A program made the translations under genes and the position numbers. The notes beneath the pieces are model-generated. The model was not told the DNA's origin, did no database searches, and worked only from the letters and a program-made list of their open reading frames with translations. A stretch of DNA of 64,000 nt from CAXXFQ01 sp963674475 (GTDB lineage Bacteria > Planctomycetota > Planctomycetia > Pirellulales > Thermoguttaceae): contig CAXXFQ010000024.1 in assembly GCA_963674475.2 (NCBI GenBank), positions 744,001 to 808,000 on the forward strand. The letters run 5' to 3'. Of the stretch, positions 26,728 through 35,370 are shown piece by piece (position 1 is the first letter of the stretch; each line of letters opens with the position of its first letter).

Positions 26728-28416
26728 ATGCGAAACCTTTCCCTCCCCCTTTTTCTGCGGCGGCCTCTTTTGATCGCCCTGGCAGGCCTTTCCCTTTTAA
26801 CCCTAAGTAACGCTTGCCTCGCCACCGAAGCGTCCGATCAACTTGCCGGTCTCATCCCAAAACCGGTGAAGCTCGAACGTCAAAAGGGACAGCTTCAATT
26901 GGGCCCGATCGTTTCTGTCAGCTCGACCGATGCCGAAACGGGCGAGTATCTTTGCGAATTGCTTCGTCCGCTGTTACAAAGAAAAACGGAAAAAGCGAAT
27001 AGCGAAACCACCACGAAAATTTCCCTTGTGACAAACCCGGAACTGACCCGGCTTGGGACGGAAGGGTATCTGCTGGACATCACTTCCAAAGAAGTCCGAA
27101 TCGAAGCGGCCACAACGGCTGGACTTTTTTACGGCTGCCAAACCCTTCGGCAACTTCTTCCGATCGAGATCGAATCGTCGGAAATCTCGCCGCCATACTG
27201 GACGCTTCCTTGTTGCCATATAGAAGATCAACCCCGATTCGGTTGGCGTGGGGTCATGTTGGACAACTCGCGGCATTTTGTGACGGCCGATCAGGTAAAA
27301 ACGGTTTTAGACCGGATGGCGTTCTATAAGCTCAACCTGCTCCACTGGCATTTGAGCGACGATCAAGGGTGGCGTGTCGAGATCAAGCGTTATCCGAAGC
27401 TGACCGAGGTCGGCGCGTGGCGAAGGAACCTTACTGCTCGTAAAAACATGATGCCCACCGACCAACCCGGGCGTTACGGCGGTTATTTTACCCAAGAGCA
27501 GATTCGCGAGCTGGTCGACTATGCCCGGAAACGTCATATCACGATCGTTCCCGAAATCGAATTGCCGGGCCACTGCATGGCGATGGTCCGATCGCACCCG
27601 GAACTCACCTGCCGCGGTCATGTCGAGCTTTTGGGGAACACCTGGCGTTATCACGATGTGCTTTGTATTGGCGAGGATAAGGTGTACGAGTTCGTCGAAA
27701 ACGTCTTGGACGAGCTGATCGATCTGTTCCCGTCCCCCTGGATTCATATCGGCGGCGACGAATGCACGCTCAAGCGTTGGAAAAAATGCCCCAAATGCCA
27801 GGCACGGATGAAGGCTGAAGGTTTCGACGACGAGTGGCAACTTCAAGATTACTTTACCCGGCGGGTCGGTGAGATGATTCGAAAAAAAGGCCGTCGGATG
27901 ATTGGGTGGGACGAGATTGTCGAGCGGGAAGTCGCTCCCGGCGCGACGGTCCAATCGTGGCGAAGCCTGCAAGGGGCGAACCGGGCGATGGAAAAGGGAA
28001 ACGACACGGTGATTTCGATCACGGCCCACTATTATTTTGACTACACCTACCAAAAAACCTCCGTCAAAAAAACGTATCAGTTCGACCCGGCGCCCGGCAC
28101 CATCCCGGCCGATCGACAAAAGCACATTTTAGGGATCGAAGGTTGCCTCTGGTTGGGTAACGTTTCGAGCAAGTTTTACGAAAAACATGGTCGCCCACTC
28201 GATTTGGCAGGGATCGACTACCAACTCTTTCCGCGGGCGATCGCGCTGGCCGAAGCGGCTTGGACCCCTCAATCGCAGCGTAACTGGGATGATTTTCGCC
28301 GACGTTTGCGCGACCACGAACCGCACCTCGACGCCTTGGAAATCTCCTTCGGTCGCTGCGAGAGCGTCTGGAATGGCGAGCCAAAACAAGAACCAAATCA
28401 AAAAGACTCGAAATAA
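26728..28416 (+). CDS. Exported beta-N-acetylhexosaminidase, glycoside hydrolase family 20
   Basis: 562 residues with a signal peptide (PLLIALAGLSLLTLSNACLA). Residues about 35-160 are the GH20 N-terminal domain (LIPKPVKLERQKGQLQLGP; GLFYGCQTLRQLLPIE). Residues 165-540 are the catalytic barrel: FGWRGVMLDNSRHFV, LLHWHLSDDQGWRVEIKRYP, IVPEIELPGHCMAM, and the catalytic Asp-Glu pair D344-E345 in HIGGDECTLKRW. It removes terminal GlcNAc/GalNAc with substrate-assisted catalysis, outside the cytoplasm. It is the first gene of a plus-strand operon with regulator, SIS-isomerase and oxidoreductases, and sets the theme of amino-sugar glycan use. Length and motifs are normal for the family. Confidence 0.93.
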   Translation: MRNLSLPLFLRRPLLIALAGLSLLTLSNACLATEASDQLAGLIPKPVKLERQKGQLQLGPIVSVSSTDAETGEYLCELLRPLLQRKTEKANSETTTKISLVTNPELTRLGTEGYLLDITSKEVRIEAATTAGLFYGCQTLRQLLPIEIESSEISPPYWTLPCCHIEDQPRFGWRGVMLDNSRHFVTADQVKTVLDRMAFYKLNLLHWHLSDDQGWRVEIKRYPKLTEVGAWRRNLTARKNMMPTDQPGRYGGYFTQEQIRELVDYARKRHITIVPEIELPGHCMAMVRSHPELTCRGHVELLGNTWRYHDVLCIGEDKVYEFVENVLDELIDLFPSPWIHIGGDECTLKRWKKCPKCQARMKAEGFDDEWQLQDYFTRRVGEMIRKKGRRMIGWDEIVEREVAPGATVQSWRSLQGANRAMEKGNDTVISITAHYYFDYTYQKTSVKKTYQFDPAPGTIPADRQKHILGIEGCLWLGNVSSKFYEKHGRPLDLAGIDYQLFPRAIALAEAAWTPQSQRNWDDFRRRLRDHEPHLDALEISFGRCESVWNGEPKQEPNQKDSK

Positions 28417-28431
28417 GCGGGCGGGACGACG

Positions 28432-29571
28432 ATGGCAAAATTTGATCAAATCGCCAAAGAACTCAAACGGGAGTTGCTCGAAGGCGCGCACGGCGAAGCG
28501 AATGACCCGTTCATGACCGTTCGCGACCTGGCCGCTCGTTTTGGCGTTTCGCTGGCCACCGCGCAAAAGGTGGTCAAGGAACTCAAAAACCAGGAGTTCC
28601 TCCAATCAGTGACCCCCACCAGCCCGGCGGTAATTCATCCCAAACTGGCCGGTCGGATCGGTTCGCCCGGACGGCAAGGCCGCGGCCGACTCGGCATCGT
28701 AATCCCCAATTCGGTCAATCCATTTTTCGGCGGTCTCTCGCGATTCGTCCAGGAATCGGCGCTGCAACGGGGTTTTGAGGGACTTGTAGCCGAGACGGGG
28801 GAAAGTTTTGAGCGGGAATCCAGGGCGATCGAGAGTTTTTTGGAAATCGGAGTCCAAGGGCTTTTGATATGCCCCGGCCTAGACGAGGCGAGCCGACAGC
28901 TTTACCGAAGCTTGGTCGAACGGGAAATTCCGCTGACCCTGATGGCCCGACGCGTCGAGGGAGTTTCGGCCGATTGTGTCTTCGTCCATAACTTCGTCGG
29001 TGCCGCTTCGATGGCGGGCCATTTTTTGACGAAAGGGTACGAGTCGTTTGGCTACATCGGAATCGGACCTCGGCTGCGGCGTGACATGCGACTCCAAGGG
29101 TTCCGCTCGGCGCTTGTGGAAGAGGATATCGAACTCACGGCCGAGGGTATCGTCGACGCCGATGGGCGGGATATTGAAGACGGTTTCCGCGCGATGGCCC
29201 GTTTGATGGAAAGAAAATCGCGACCGAGGGCCGTTTTCGCCTACAACGATCTGCTTGCGATCGGGGCGTTGCGGTATTGCCAAGAGCGCGGCATCGGTGT
29301 GCCGGACGAAGTGGCGATTGCCGGGTTCGACAACCTGCCTGAATCGCGGGTCACTTCGCCCGCGTTGACGACAATCGATTACCCGGTCGAGATGCTTGCC
29401 CGGCTGTCGGTACAAAATGTGGTCGACCGGATGGAGCATCCCCAGCGCCGTCCTGGAAGCCGGATCTTGCTCGAACCGCGTTTGGTCGTTCGGGGAAGCA
29501 CGGACCCGACGGCACTGGTGCTTCGAGAAGCCTCTCTGCCGCCGTCTTCGGAAAAGAAGGCTACCGCCTAA
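28432..29571 (+). CDS. GntR-type winged helix fused to LacI-type sugar sensor (AraR-like repressor)
   Basis: 379 residues, starting 15 bp after the hexosaminidase stop. Residues 1-70 are a GntR winged helix (MTVRDLAARFGVSLATAQKV is the helix-turn-helix). Residues 85-360 are a LacI/RbsB-like periplasmic-binding fold: RLGIVIPNSVNPFFGGLSRF, FESFLEIGVQGLLICPGLDE-type strands, VFAYNDLLAIGALRYCQERG, VAIAGFDNLPESRVTSPALT. This arrangement is that of AraR, which leaves DNA when sugar binds. It probably represses the divergent promoters at 26502-26676, each with the AACTAGAACAG motif, and is released by a sugar or sugar phosphate from the pathway. Confidence 0.9.
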   Translation: MAKFDQIAKELKRELLEGAHGEANDPFMTVRDLAARFGVSLATAQKVVKELKNQEFLQSVTPTSPAVIHPKLAGRIGSPGRQGRGRLGIVIPNSVNPFFGGLSRFVQESALQRGFEGLVAETGESFERESRAIESFLEIGVQGLLICPGLDEASRQLYRSLVEREIPLTLMARRVEGVSADCVFVHNFVGAASMAGHFLTKGYESFGYIGIGPRLRRDMRLQGFRSALVEEDIELTAEGIVDADGRDIEDGFRAMARLMERKSRPRAVFAYNDLLAIGALRYCQERGIGVPDEVAIAGFDNLPESRVTSPALTTIDYPVEMLARLSVQNVVDRMEHPQRRPGSRILLEPRLVVRGSTDPTALVLREASLPPSSEKKATA

Positions 29572-29664
29572 AGCGACGCCGGTTGTTATAGAAAGAAACC
29601 ATTCCGGCCCGCCCCAAAGAAAGGGGACGGTTTTTTGGAAACACACTGTAAAAAGGAGGATGTA

Positions 29665-30426
29665 ATGGAAGGAGCGAAAAGCGACTTTGGGTTTCTCGAC
29701 TTTACGATCGGGATGTTCAAGAAGGTCGAAAACAACCAGCGAGAGAATATTGAAAAGGCGGCCGCACTGATGGCCGACGCGATCGAGAAGGACCGCTTGA
29801 TCAATGTTTATGGTGGCGGCGGACACACGACCTTGGTGATGGGCGAGATGTTTTTCCGGGCCGGGGGACTGGCCAACATCAACCCGATCATGGAGACCGG
29901 ACTGTCGGTTTTCAATCAGGCGTTGAAGTATCTCGAGCTTGAACGGTGCACGAATTACGGCCGCAGCATCGTCAAGTATTATCGTCTGACGTCGGAGGAC
30001 GTTTTGTTGATCTTCCATAATATCGGGATCAACGCGGCCACGATCGACGCGGCGATGGAAGCCAAGGAAGCAGGAGTGAAGGTTGTGGCGATCAGTTCCT
30101 CCAAGTGGCAAGAGGAGATGGCGCCGGACCATTTTATCCGTCACCCAAGTGGCAAAAACCTGTTCGATCTGGCCGACGTCTGCATCGACGACTACAACGA
30201 AGTGGGCGACTGTGCCGTGACCGTGCCCGGATTCGATACGCCGATCGCGCCGAGTTCGAATCTGGTTGATTTTTATATCGCTCACCGGCTGGAAATCGAA
30301 ACAGTTCGGCTTTGCGTCGAGCGTGGGATCGAAGCGCCGGTCTGGCGTAGCGCCAACGCGCCCGGCGGCGACGAGTTCAATGCCCGGTTTGTCGAAAAAT
30401 ACTGGCCCCGAGTCAAGATGCTTTAA
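29665..30426 (+). CDS. SIS-domain sugar (phospho)isomerase-like protein
   Basis: 253 residues from the ATG at 29665, which follows AGGAGG; an in-frame ATG 10 codons upstream lacks a site. One SIS domain fills most of the protein: NIEKAAALMADAIEKDRLIN, glycine-rich phosphosugar loop VYGGGGHTTLVMGEMFFRAG, VLLIFHNIGINAATIDAAME, and VVAISSSKWQEE, where the Ser run normally holds the phosphate. Cytoplasmic. In this operon it may isomerise a phosphorylated amino sugar or act on a 3-keto intermediate made by the Gfo/Idh enzymes. The nearest families are annotated only as sugar isomerase domain proteins, so the substrate is open. Confidence 0.8.
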   Translation: MEGAKSDFGFLDFTIGMFKKVENNQRENIEKAAALMADAIEKDRLINVYGGGGHTTLVMGEMFFRAGGLANINPIMETGLSVFNQALKYLELERCTNYGRSIVKYYRLTSEDVLLIFHNIGINAATIDAAMEAKEAGVKVVAISSSKWQEEMAPDHFIRHPSGKNLFDLADVCIDDYNEVGDCAVTVPGFDTPIAPSSNLVDFYIAHRLEIETVRLCVERGIEAPVWRSANAPGGDEFNARFVEKYWPRVKML

Positions 30427-30430
30427 AAGA

Positions 30431-31246
30431 ATGAATTTAAGTAAAAAATTAACAGACGCCCTGTCGGGGTTGATGCAAAAGTGGGGCGTAACGACGCCTG
30501 AAACGTGGCGATTGGTAACAAGTGTCTCCGAACTCAATGAGGGAGACGCGGCAACGCTTTCGATGATCCCGGGGGAAGTGGTTTCCGTCTTGGATACTCT
30601 CCCATCTCGTACGATTCCGTTGTTGCCGTGGCGGGGCGAGCGACGGTTTGTCGAACTGAAACGATTGGTCGACCAAGAGGTTATCACTCCGGTGTTGATG
30701 TGCCGGTTCGCCAACCTGACCGATCGCCAAGGCCCGACCTTGGCCGCCATGCTCTACCGTGAATTCGATCTGGTCGAGTGGATCACCGGCCGAAGGATTA
30801 CGGACCTTTACTTTACCACCTATGGCACCCCCGAAGACGACGAAGGGCTTTCGGCCAACGGCGTTATTACGCTAGACGACCGATCGATCGCCAGCGTCGA
30901 AGTCGGACGCACTTCCCCTGAAGTGGAGCGAAACCTCGACCGTCACGAGTTGGTCGGACGGCGAAGCATTGCCTGCGACCGGGTGGTGGACACGCAGGTC
31001 GCCCAGGCATCGGTTTACACGATGACCGAATCGGGCAGCGACGAATTTACCGATGTCGATTTCGAGCTCTTTGGACTATCGACGGAAGAGGTCGCGACGG
31101 TTCGCTCGGCGTTTGACGTGCTCTCGAAACCGGAGCTAGCCGAGGAGTTGGCCAGCCGCCATGAACGTCTTGTGGCGTTGGTGCAAAAGACGTTTCGCTC
31201 GGCCAAAACTCAGCAAGTGATCGACATGGAAGGAGGTGCGGCATGA
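30431..31246 (+). CDS. Unrecognised protein with possible Gfo/Idh C-terminal-like fold
   Basis: 271 residues from the ATG at 30431, 4 bp after the SIS gene; the upstream open frame is overlap with that gene. Not recognised as a whole. No signal peptide, membrane segment or GxGxxG nucleotide motif is visible. The central part (ITDLYFTTYGTPEDDEGLSA, then NGVITLDDRSIASVEVGR and HELVGRRSIACDRVVDTQVA) looks like the beta-sheet half of Gfo/Idh/MocA dehydrogenases, which reads D-D-G-x-I-A-S-L-E-V. The N-terminal half does not look like a Rossmann fold. It overlaps the next Gfo/Idh gene by 4 bp, so it may be a partner subunit. This is inference from pattern only. Confidence 0.6.
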   Translation: MNLSKKLTDALSGLMQKWGVTTPETWRLVTSVSELNEGDAATLSMIPGEVVSVLDTLPSRTIPLLPWRGERRFVELKRLVDQEVITPVLMCRFANLTDRQGPTLAAMLYREFDLVEWITGRRITDLYFTTYGTPEDDEGLSANGVITLDDRSIASVEVGRTSPEVERNLDRHELVGRRSIACDRVVDTQVAQASVYTMTESGSDEFTDVDFELFGLSTEEVATVRSAFDVLSKPELAEELASRHERLVALVQKTFRSAKTQQVIDMEGGAA

Positions 31247-32322
31247 AACCGGTCAAAGTAGCGATGACTTCGCTGACGCACGGGCATACGCGAAAATATT
31301 TCCAAACGCTCAAGGAGTCGCCGAAGCTCGATTGGGTTGCGGCGACGGCGGAAAACGACGAGGTCCGAGAACGGTTTTATCGGGCGGTCGAGGGGGTGCC
31401 CTGCTACGGGGACGAGGAGGAGATGCTCGAAAAGCATCCGGAAATCGAGGCGATCATTCCGGCATCGGCCAACGCGCGCCATCTGGAGCAGATGCGGCGG
31501 TATGCCGAGCGGGGAATCCACGTCCTTTCGATGAAAATCCCCACGTTCGACATGGACGAATACGACGAGATGGTCCGGGTGGTCAAGAAGTCGGGGATCG
31601 TGTGCCAAGTCGAACTGGAGCTGCATTACAACCCGGTGTTGCAGCGAATCCGGCAGCTCTTGGACGGAAATCAAATCGGTCGGATTGTTTCGTTTCAGGC
31701 GACCAACATCACCCTTTCGCCGGTTTGGTGCTTCCCGTGGCAGGGGGTCCCTGAGGACAGCTACGGCGCGCGGGTTCCCCTTTCCAAGGAGGATGCCCGT
31801 TTTCGTGGCGGGGCCCTTTGCGATCACCCGCACGTGTTCGATCTGATCCGACATCTGACCGGCAGCGATTTCGAACATATTTACGCGAAGGTTGGGCCAA
31901 ATATTCGAACTGACTTGGAAGTCGAAGACCTTTTGCTGGTGACCGGCAAGATGCTTGACGGGACGACCTTTTTGTTCGACCCTTCCTGGTCGCGTCTCGA
32001 AGAACGTCTGGCCGAGCCGGGCCCCGGTTGGGAAATCGCTCCGAAGCGGATGGAAGTCAATCTTTCGATCGGTGGCGAGCGCGGCACGATCCTTGCCGAC
32101 TGTTTCGGGCCGAACGTCTATCACAACGGTACGCCGAAGGACCGTTATACCGTCGGGTATACCTATTTTGACGAGTGGATCGGCATGATCGACGAGTTTG
32201 TCGATTGTATCCGCTTGGGCGGTGAACCAAAAATCAACCTAGCGTGGCACCGACGAACCATCGAGGCGATGAACGCCTGCTATGAAAGCGTCCGGACAGG
32301 CCAACCGGTGATAATGGATTAA
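31243..32322 (+). CDS. Gfo/Idh/MocA-family oxidoreductase with atypical nucleotide and catalytic motifs
   Basis: 359 residues, start overlapping the previous stop (ATGA), with GGAGG upstream. Overall fold matches the family: an N-terminal Rossmann-like half (KVAMTSLTHGHTRKYF, IEAIIPASANARHLEQMRRY, GIHVLSMKIPTF) and a C-terminal beta-sheet half (VLQRIRQLLDGNQIGRIVSF; ALCDHPHVFDLIRHLTGSDF; NLSIGGERGTILADC). Two hallmarks are altered: GxGxxG is replaced by a SLTHGH stretch, and the EKP motif reads MKIP, keeping Lys98 and Pro100. DHPHVFD supplies the usual acid/base region. Cytoplasmic. Likely oxidises or epimerises a sugar or sugar phosphate from the hexosaminidase pathway. Cofactor binding needs proof given the changed loop. 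Confidence 0.8.
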   Translation: MKPVKVAMTSLTHGHTRKYFQTLKESPKLDWVAATAENDEVRERFYRAVEGVPCYGDEEEMLEKHPEIEAIIPASANARHLEQMRRYAERGIHVLSMKIPTFDMDEYDEMVRVVKKSGIVCQVELELHYNPVLQRIRQLLDGNQIGRIVSFQATNITLSPVWCFPWQGVPEDSYGARVPLSKEDARFRGGALCDHPHVFDLIRHLTGSDFEHIYAKVGPNIRTDLEVEDLLLVTGKMLDGTTFLFDPSWSRLEERLAEPGPGWEIAPKRMEVNLSIGGERGTILADCFGPNVYHNGTPKDRYTVGYTYFDEWIGMIDEFVDCIRLGGEPKINLAWHRRTIEAMNACYESVRTGQPVIMD

Positions 32323-32406
32323 GCGTGTATCACCCTGAATAAGAGAACCAACAGCGTACGCCCCTTACAACGACCAATGTGATTTACCATGCGAGGAGGC
32401 TTTTTT

Positions 32407-33726
32407 ATGACGATGCGAATGACACTAATGGGATGGCTGGCGGCCGGGTGTTTCCTGGCCCAATCGGTCCTGGCTCAGGGGAGTCAAATCGTGGTGAACG
32501 ACCCCGACGGTGCGGCGGCTCGAGTCGCGGCACCGGTGTCGGTCCGAGTCGATCTTGCCAAACTCAAGGAGGGAAACGAAAAATCGGAATCGTTCCGGCT
32601 GGTGGAAGTGGTTAAGGGAAACGAGGCAACCGGCAAATCGGTGCCCGCCCAGTTCGAACCGGACGCGCCCGGCTCCCGCTGCGGAACCTTGTGGTGGCTG
32701 ATGCCCGAGGGCCCCGAGGGGGAGCGACGTTTTCGATTAGTCGTCGCCGAAGAAGCCGCGTCCGACGGAATGAATGCGACGCATGACAAGCAACAAAAGT
32801 TCGTCGACGTTACGGACGGCGACCGGCCGGTTCTGCGATACAATCACGGGACGGTTCCGCCGCCGAAGGAGATCGTCGATCATTTCGAAAAGGGGCGGGA
32901 ACATCCGCTTTACTACGCTCGGGGCGACTATATTCACCCGGTCTTCGGTCCCGATGGCGAAAAGCTCACCGACGACTACTCGTTGAACCATCCTCACCAT
33001 CGGGGCGTGTTCTGGTCGTGGCCCGTCCTGCGATACAAGGGCGAGGTTCGCGACATCTGGGCCGTTCGTGTTTTGGCAAACCAACCCGGCGGGGCATGGG
33101 CGCGACCGGTTGCCATGAATCGCGTGAGTGCGGGCCCGGTCCTCGCACGAATCGACGCGGAAAACGTCTGGAAATGGGGAGATGAAATTCCGATCGTCCG
33201 CGAGGACGTGTCGATCCGTGCCTTCCATTCACACGATCGATGTCGTTTTCTGGATATCGAGGTCCGCTTGACCGCGCTTGCGGATGACGTCTCGATCGGC
33301 GGGCGTCCCAAGGCGGGTTACGGCGGATTCACCTTCCGGACCTTGCCCGAATTCGAAGATCGAAACATTGCGCTGCATGTCGATCCCCAAGAGGCCTCGC
33401 CGCGTCGCGCGTGGTTCCATTTAACCGGCAAGATTCCCGGCGCGAAAGGAACGGTCGGGATGGCCCTCCTGGAGCACGTGACCAACCCGGCCTATCCGAA
33501 TTATCCGGCCCCGAAAACCGCCGAACGGGTTCCGTTCGGAAAATATCCCCCTTGGCGAAGCGTGACGCCCGCCTTTCCGGGCGATCGAGAAATCACCTTG
33601 TCCCAAGAAAAACCTTTGGTCCTGAAACATCGACTTTGGATTCATCCCGGCACGGTTGAGGAAGCGGTGTTATCCGAAATTTGGGACACCTATGCCCATC
33701 CTGTCCAAGCCCGCGTTATTGAATAA
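32407..33726 (+). CDS. Exported DUF6807 (PmoA-like) family protein
   Basis: 439 residues from the ATG at 32407, with GAGGAGG six bases upstream; an ATG six codons earlier lies inside that site. Signal peptide MTLMGWLAAGCFLAQSVLAQ. Residues about 140-400 match the DUF6807 family often found in planctomycete sugar clusters: VLRYNHGTVPPPKEI, then a HPVFGPDGE stretch, SLNHPHHRGVFWSW with a His cluster, GGFTFRTLPEF, and WFHLTGKIPGAKGTVG. Role unknown. The label PmoA (methane oxygenase) is historical and has no support here. Its position after two oxidoreductase-type genes suggests processing or binding of the same glycan outside the cytoplasm. Confidence 0.75.
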   Translation: MTMRMTLMGWLAAGCFLAQSVLAQGSQIVVNDPDGAAARVAAPVSVRVDLAKLKEGNEKSESFRLVEVVKGNEATGKSVPAQFEPDAPGSRCGTLWWLMPEGPEGERRFRLVVAEEAASDGMNATHDKQQKFVDVTDGDRPVLRYNHGTVPPPKEIVDHFEKGREHPLYYARGDYIHPVFGPDGEKLTDDYSLNHPHHRGVFWSWPVLRYKGEVRDIWAVRVLANQPGGAWARPVAMNRVSAGPVLARIDAENVWKWGDEIPIVREDVSIRAFHSHDRCRFLDIEVRLTALADDVSIGGRPKAGYGGFTFRTLPEFEDRNIALHVDPQEASPRRAWFHLTGKIPGAKGTVGMALLEHVTNPAYPNYPAPKTAERVPFGKYPPWRSVTPAFPGDREITLSQEKPLVLKHRLWIHPGTVEEAVLSEIWDTYAHPVQARVIE

Positions 33727-33765
33727 TCTTACCCGTTATCGAGCCTCGTGTAAGTAGTGATCCGA

Positions 33766-33809
33766 GGGCTCCCAGCGAGGAGCCCGGTATTTCCAGAGGT
33801 TTTCTGGAA
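33766..33809. terminator. Tandem hairpins between the DUF6807 and Gfo/Idh genes
   Basis: GGGCTCC/GGAGCCC (33766-33772 and 33779-33785) and TTCCAG/CTGGAA (33791-33796 and 33804-33809), each perfect, in the 142-bp gap. They may attenuate transcription into the downstream genes. No strong U-tract follows. Confidence 0.4.
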
Positions 33810-33868
33810 TTATGAGACCACTGCTTTTGTGAATAACAATAACTTTCGTCCATACCGAGGAAAACATC

Positions 33869-35245
33869 ATGTCTGAGCAAAAACAATTATCACGACGGAG
33901 TTTTATTGCCAACGCTACCACCGTCGGCGCCGTGGGAGCGGCCGCGCCGTATTTCGTTCCCGCCACGGCCTTGGGTGGCCCGAATCGGCCGGGAGCCAAC
34001 GATCGGATTCAACTTGGCCTGATCGGTGCCGGTAACATGGGAAAAGCCAACTTGGCCAAGTGCGTCAAACATCCCGACGTCGAGGTGACCGGAATCTGTG
34101 ATGTCTGGAAAGAACGACGGGACACGTTGGTCGCCAAACATAAAAAAACCGCGAAAGGGTATCACGATTACCGCGAGATGCTCGCGCAAAAGGATGTTGA
34201 CGCGGTTATCATCGCCACGCCCCATCAATGGCATTGCCGCCAAGCGGTCGACGCGTGCGAGGCGGGCAAGGACCTTTACGTGCAAAAACCGATGACGTTG
34301 CATCTGGCTGAAAGCCGGGCGATCAAAAACGCGGTCTTGAAGCACAAGCGGGTTTTTCAATTGGGCACCCAGATCCACGCTTCGGAAAACTACCGTCGTG
34401 TGGTCGAGTGGGTCCAGTCGGGTAAACTCGGCAAGATTCCCGTCGCCCGATGTTTTTTGGTGGCCAATCACGCGCCCGACGGCGAGGGGTTCCCGGCCGA
34501 CTCGAATCCGCCAGAAGGCCTCGATTGGAACTCTTGGGTCGGTCCCGCACCGATGCGTCCGCATAACGAGAATATTACCAAAAGCGGTTACGCTCATACG
34601 CTGTTTCTCGACTACGGCGGCGGCCGCACCTGCGGTATGAGTGAGCATATTCTCGACCTGCCGTACTGGGCCTTGGGGCTTGATTTCCCCACCCGAGTAA
34701 GCAGTTTCAGCTCGAAGCGGTGTGTCAAGGACAATACCGACGCCCCCGACACGCATGAGGTTACCTTCGAGTTCCCCGAAGTGACGCTGACGTGGTCGAT
34801 GTCGCAAGTCAGCAGCTTTGGTTTCAACTTGCAAGATGTCGACGCGTTCAAAAAACACGGCGTCCCCAGTGGGGTGCAGCGGCGATTGGGCTACTATTTG
34901 CAAGGTGTCGAGGGGACGCTCTTGGGCAACTACTCGATGCACAAGATCATTCCGCAAACAGCCGCGCTGGCCAAGGCCGAACCGCCGGAGAAGTCGATTC
35001 CCTCCTCGCCCGGACATGAGCGAGAATGGCTCGACTGCATCCGCACGCGCAAGCAGCCCAGCAGCCACGTGGAGTACGCCCACAAGCTGAACACGGGTAA
35101 CATGTTGGCCAATCTGTCGATGAAGGTCGGACGTGCTTTGGAGTTCGATCCGAAAACCGAAACCATCCTCGGCGATGACGAGGCCACCCGGGTCAGCAAG
35201 CCCGAATACCGGGCCCCGTGGAAATTCCCGGAAGAGTATCTGTAA
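33869..35245 (+). CDS. Tat-exported Gfo/Idh/MocA-family oxidoreductase
   Basis: 458 residues. Twin-arginine signal SRRSFIANATTVGAVGAAAP at residues 8-27, so it is exported folded with its cofactor. A Rossmann half follows with IQLGLIGAGNMGKANL (GxGxxG intact), VTGICDVW and VDAVIIATPHQWH. The catalytic motif reads YVQKP at 137-141, with Gln in place of the usual Glu but Lys kept. The C-terminal half carries DYGGGRTCGMSEHILDLPYW, the form common in planctomycete secreted members. It probably has tightly bound NAD(P) and works as a glycoside-altering or aldose-aldose oxidoreductase in the periplasm. Downstream are the symporter and GH84-like genes on the same strand. Confidence 0.88.
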   Translation: MSEQKQLSRRSFIANATTVGAVGAAAPYFVPATALGGPNRPGANDRIQLGLIGAGNMGKANLAKCVKHPDVEVTGICDVWKERRDTLVAKHKKTAKGYHDYREMLAQKDVDAVIIATPHQWHCRQAVDACEAGKDLYVQKPMTLHLAESRAIKNAVLKHKRVFQLGTQIHASENYRRVVEWVQSGKLGKIPVARCFLVANHAPDGEGFPADSNPPEGLDWNSWVGPAPMRPHNENITKSGYAHTLFLDYGGGRTCGMSEHILDLPYWALGLDFPTRVSSFSSKRCVKDNTDAPDTHEVTFEFPEVTLTWSMSQVSSFGFNLQDVDAFKKHGVPSGVQRRLGYYLQGVEGTLLGNYSMHKIIPQTAALAKAEPPEKSIPSSPGHEREWLDCIRTRKQPSSHVEYAHKLNTGNMLANLSMKVGRALEFDPKTETILGDDEATRVSKPEYRAPWKFPEEYL

Positions 35246-35370
35246 ACCGAACTAACGGGCCGCTGGTGACATCGGCGCACTTGTTGAGTCGGTGCCACCT
35301 GCGGTTATCAAAAACGCAAAGCGGACTGGCCGTTTGAAATAGAATTCCCCATCCTAGCGAGCTCCCCAAA

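Noticed and set aside
28879..30750. 623-codon open frame on the minus strand
   Set aside because: Antisense to the GntR/LacI regulator and the SIS-domain gene, both of which have clear family motifs.
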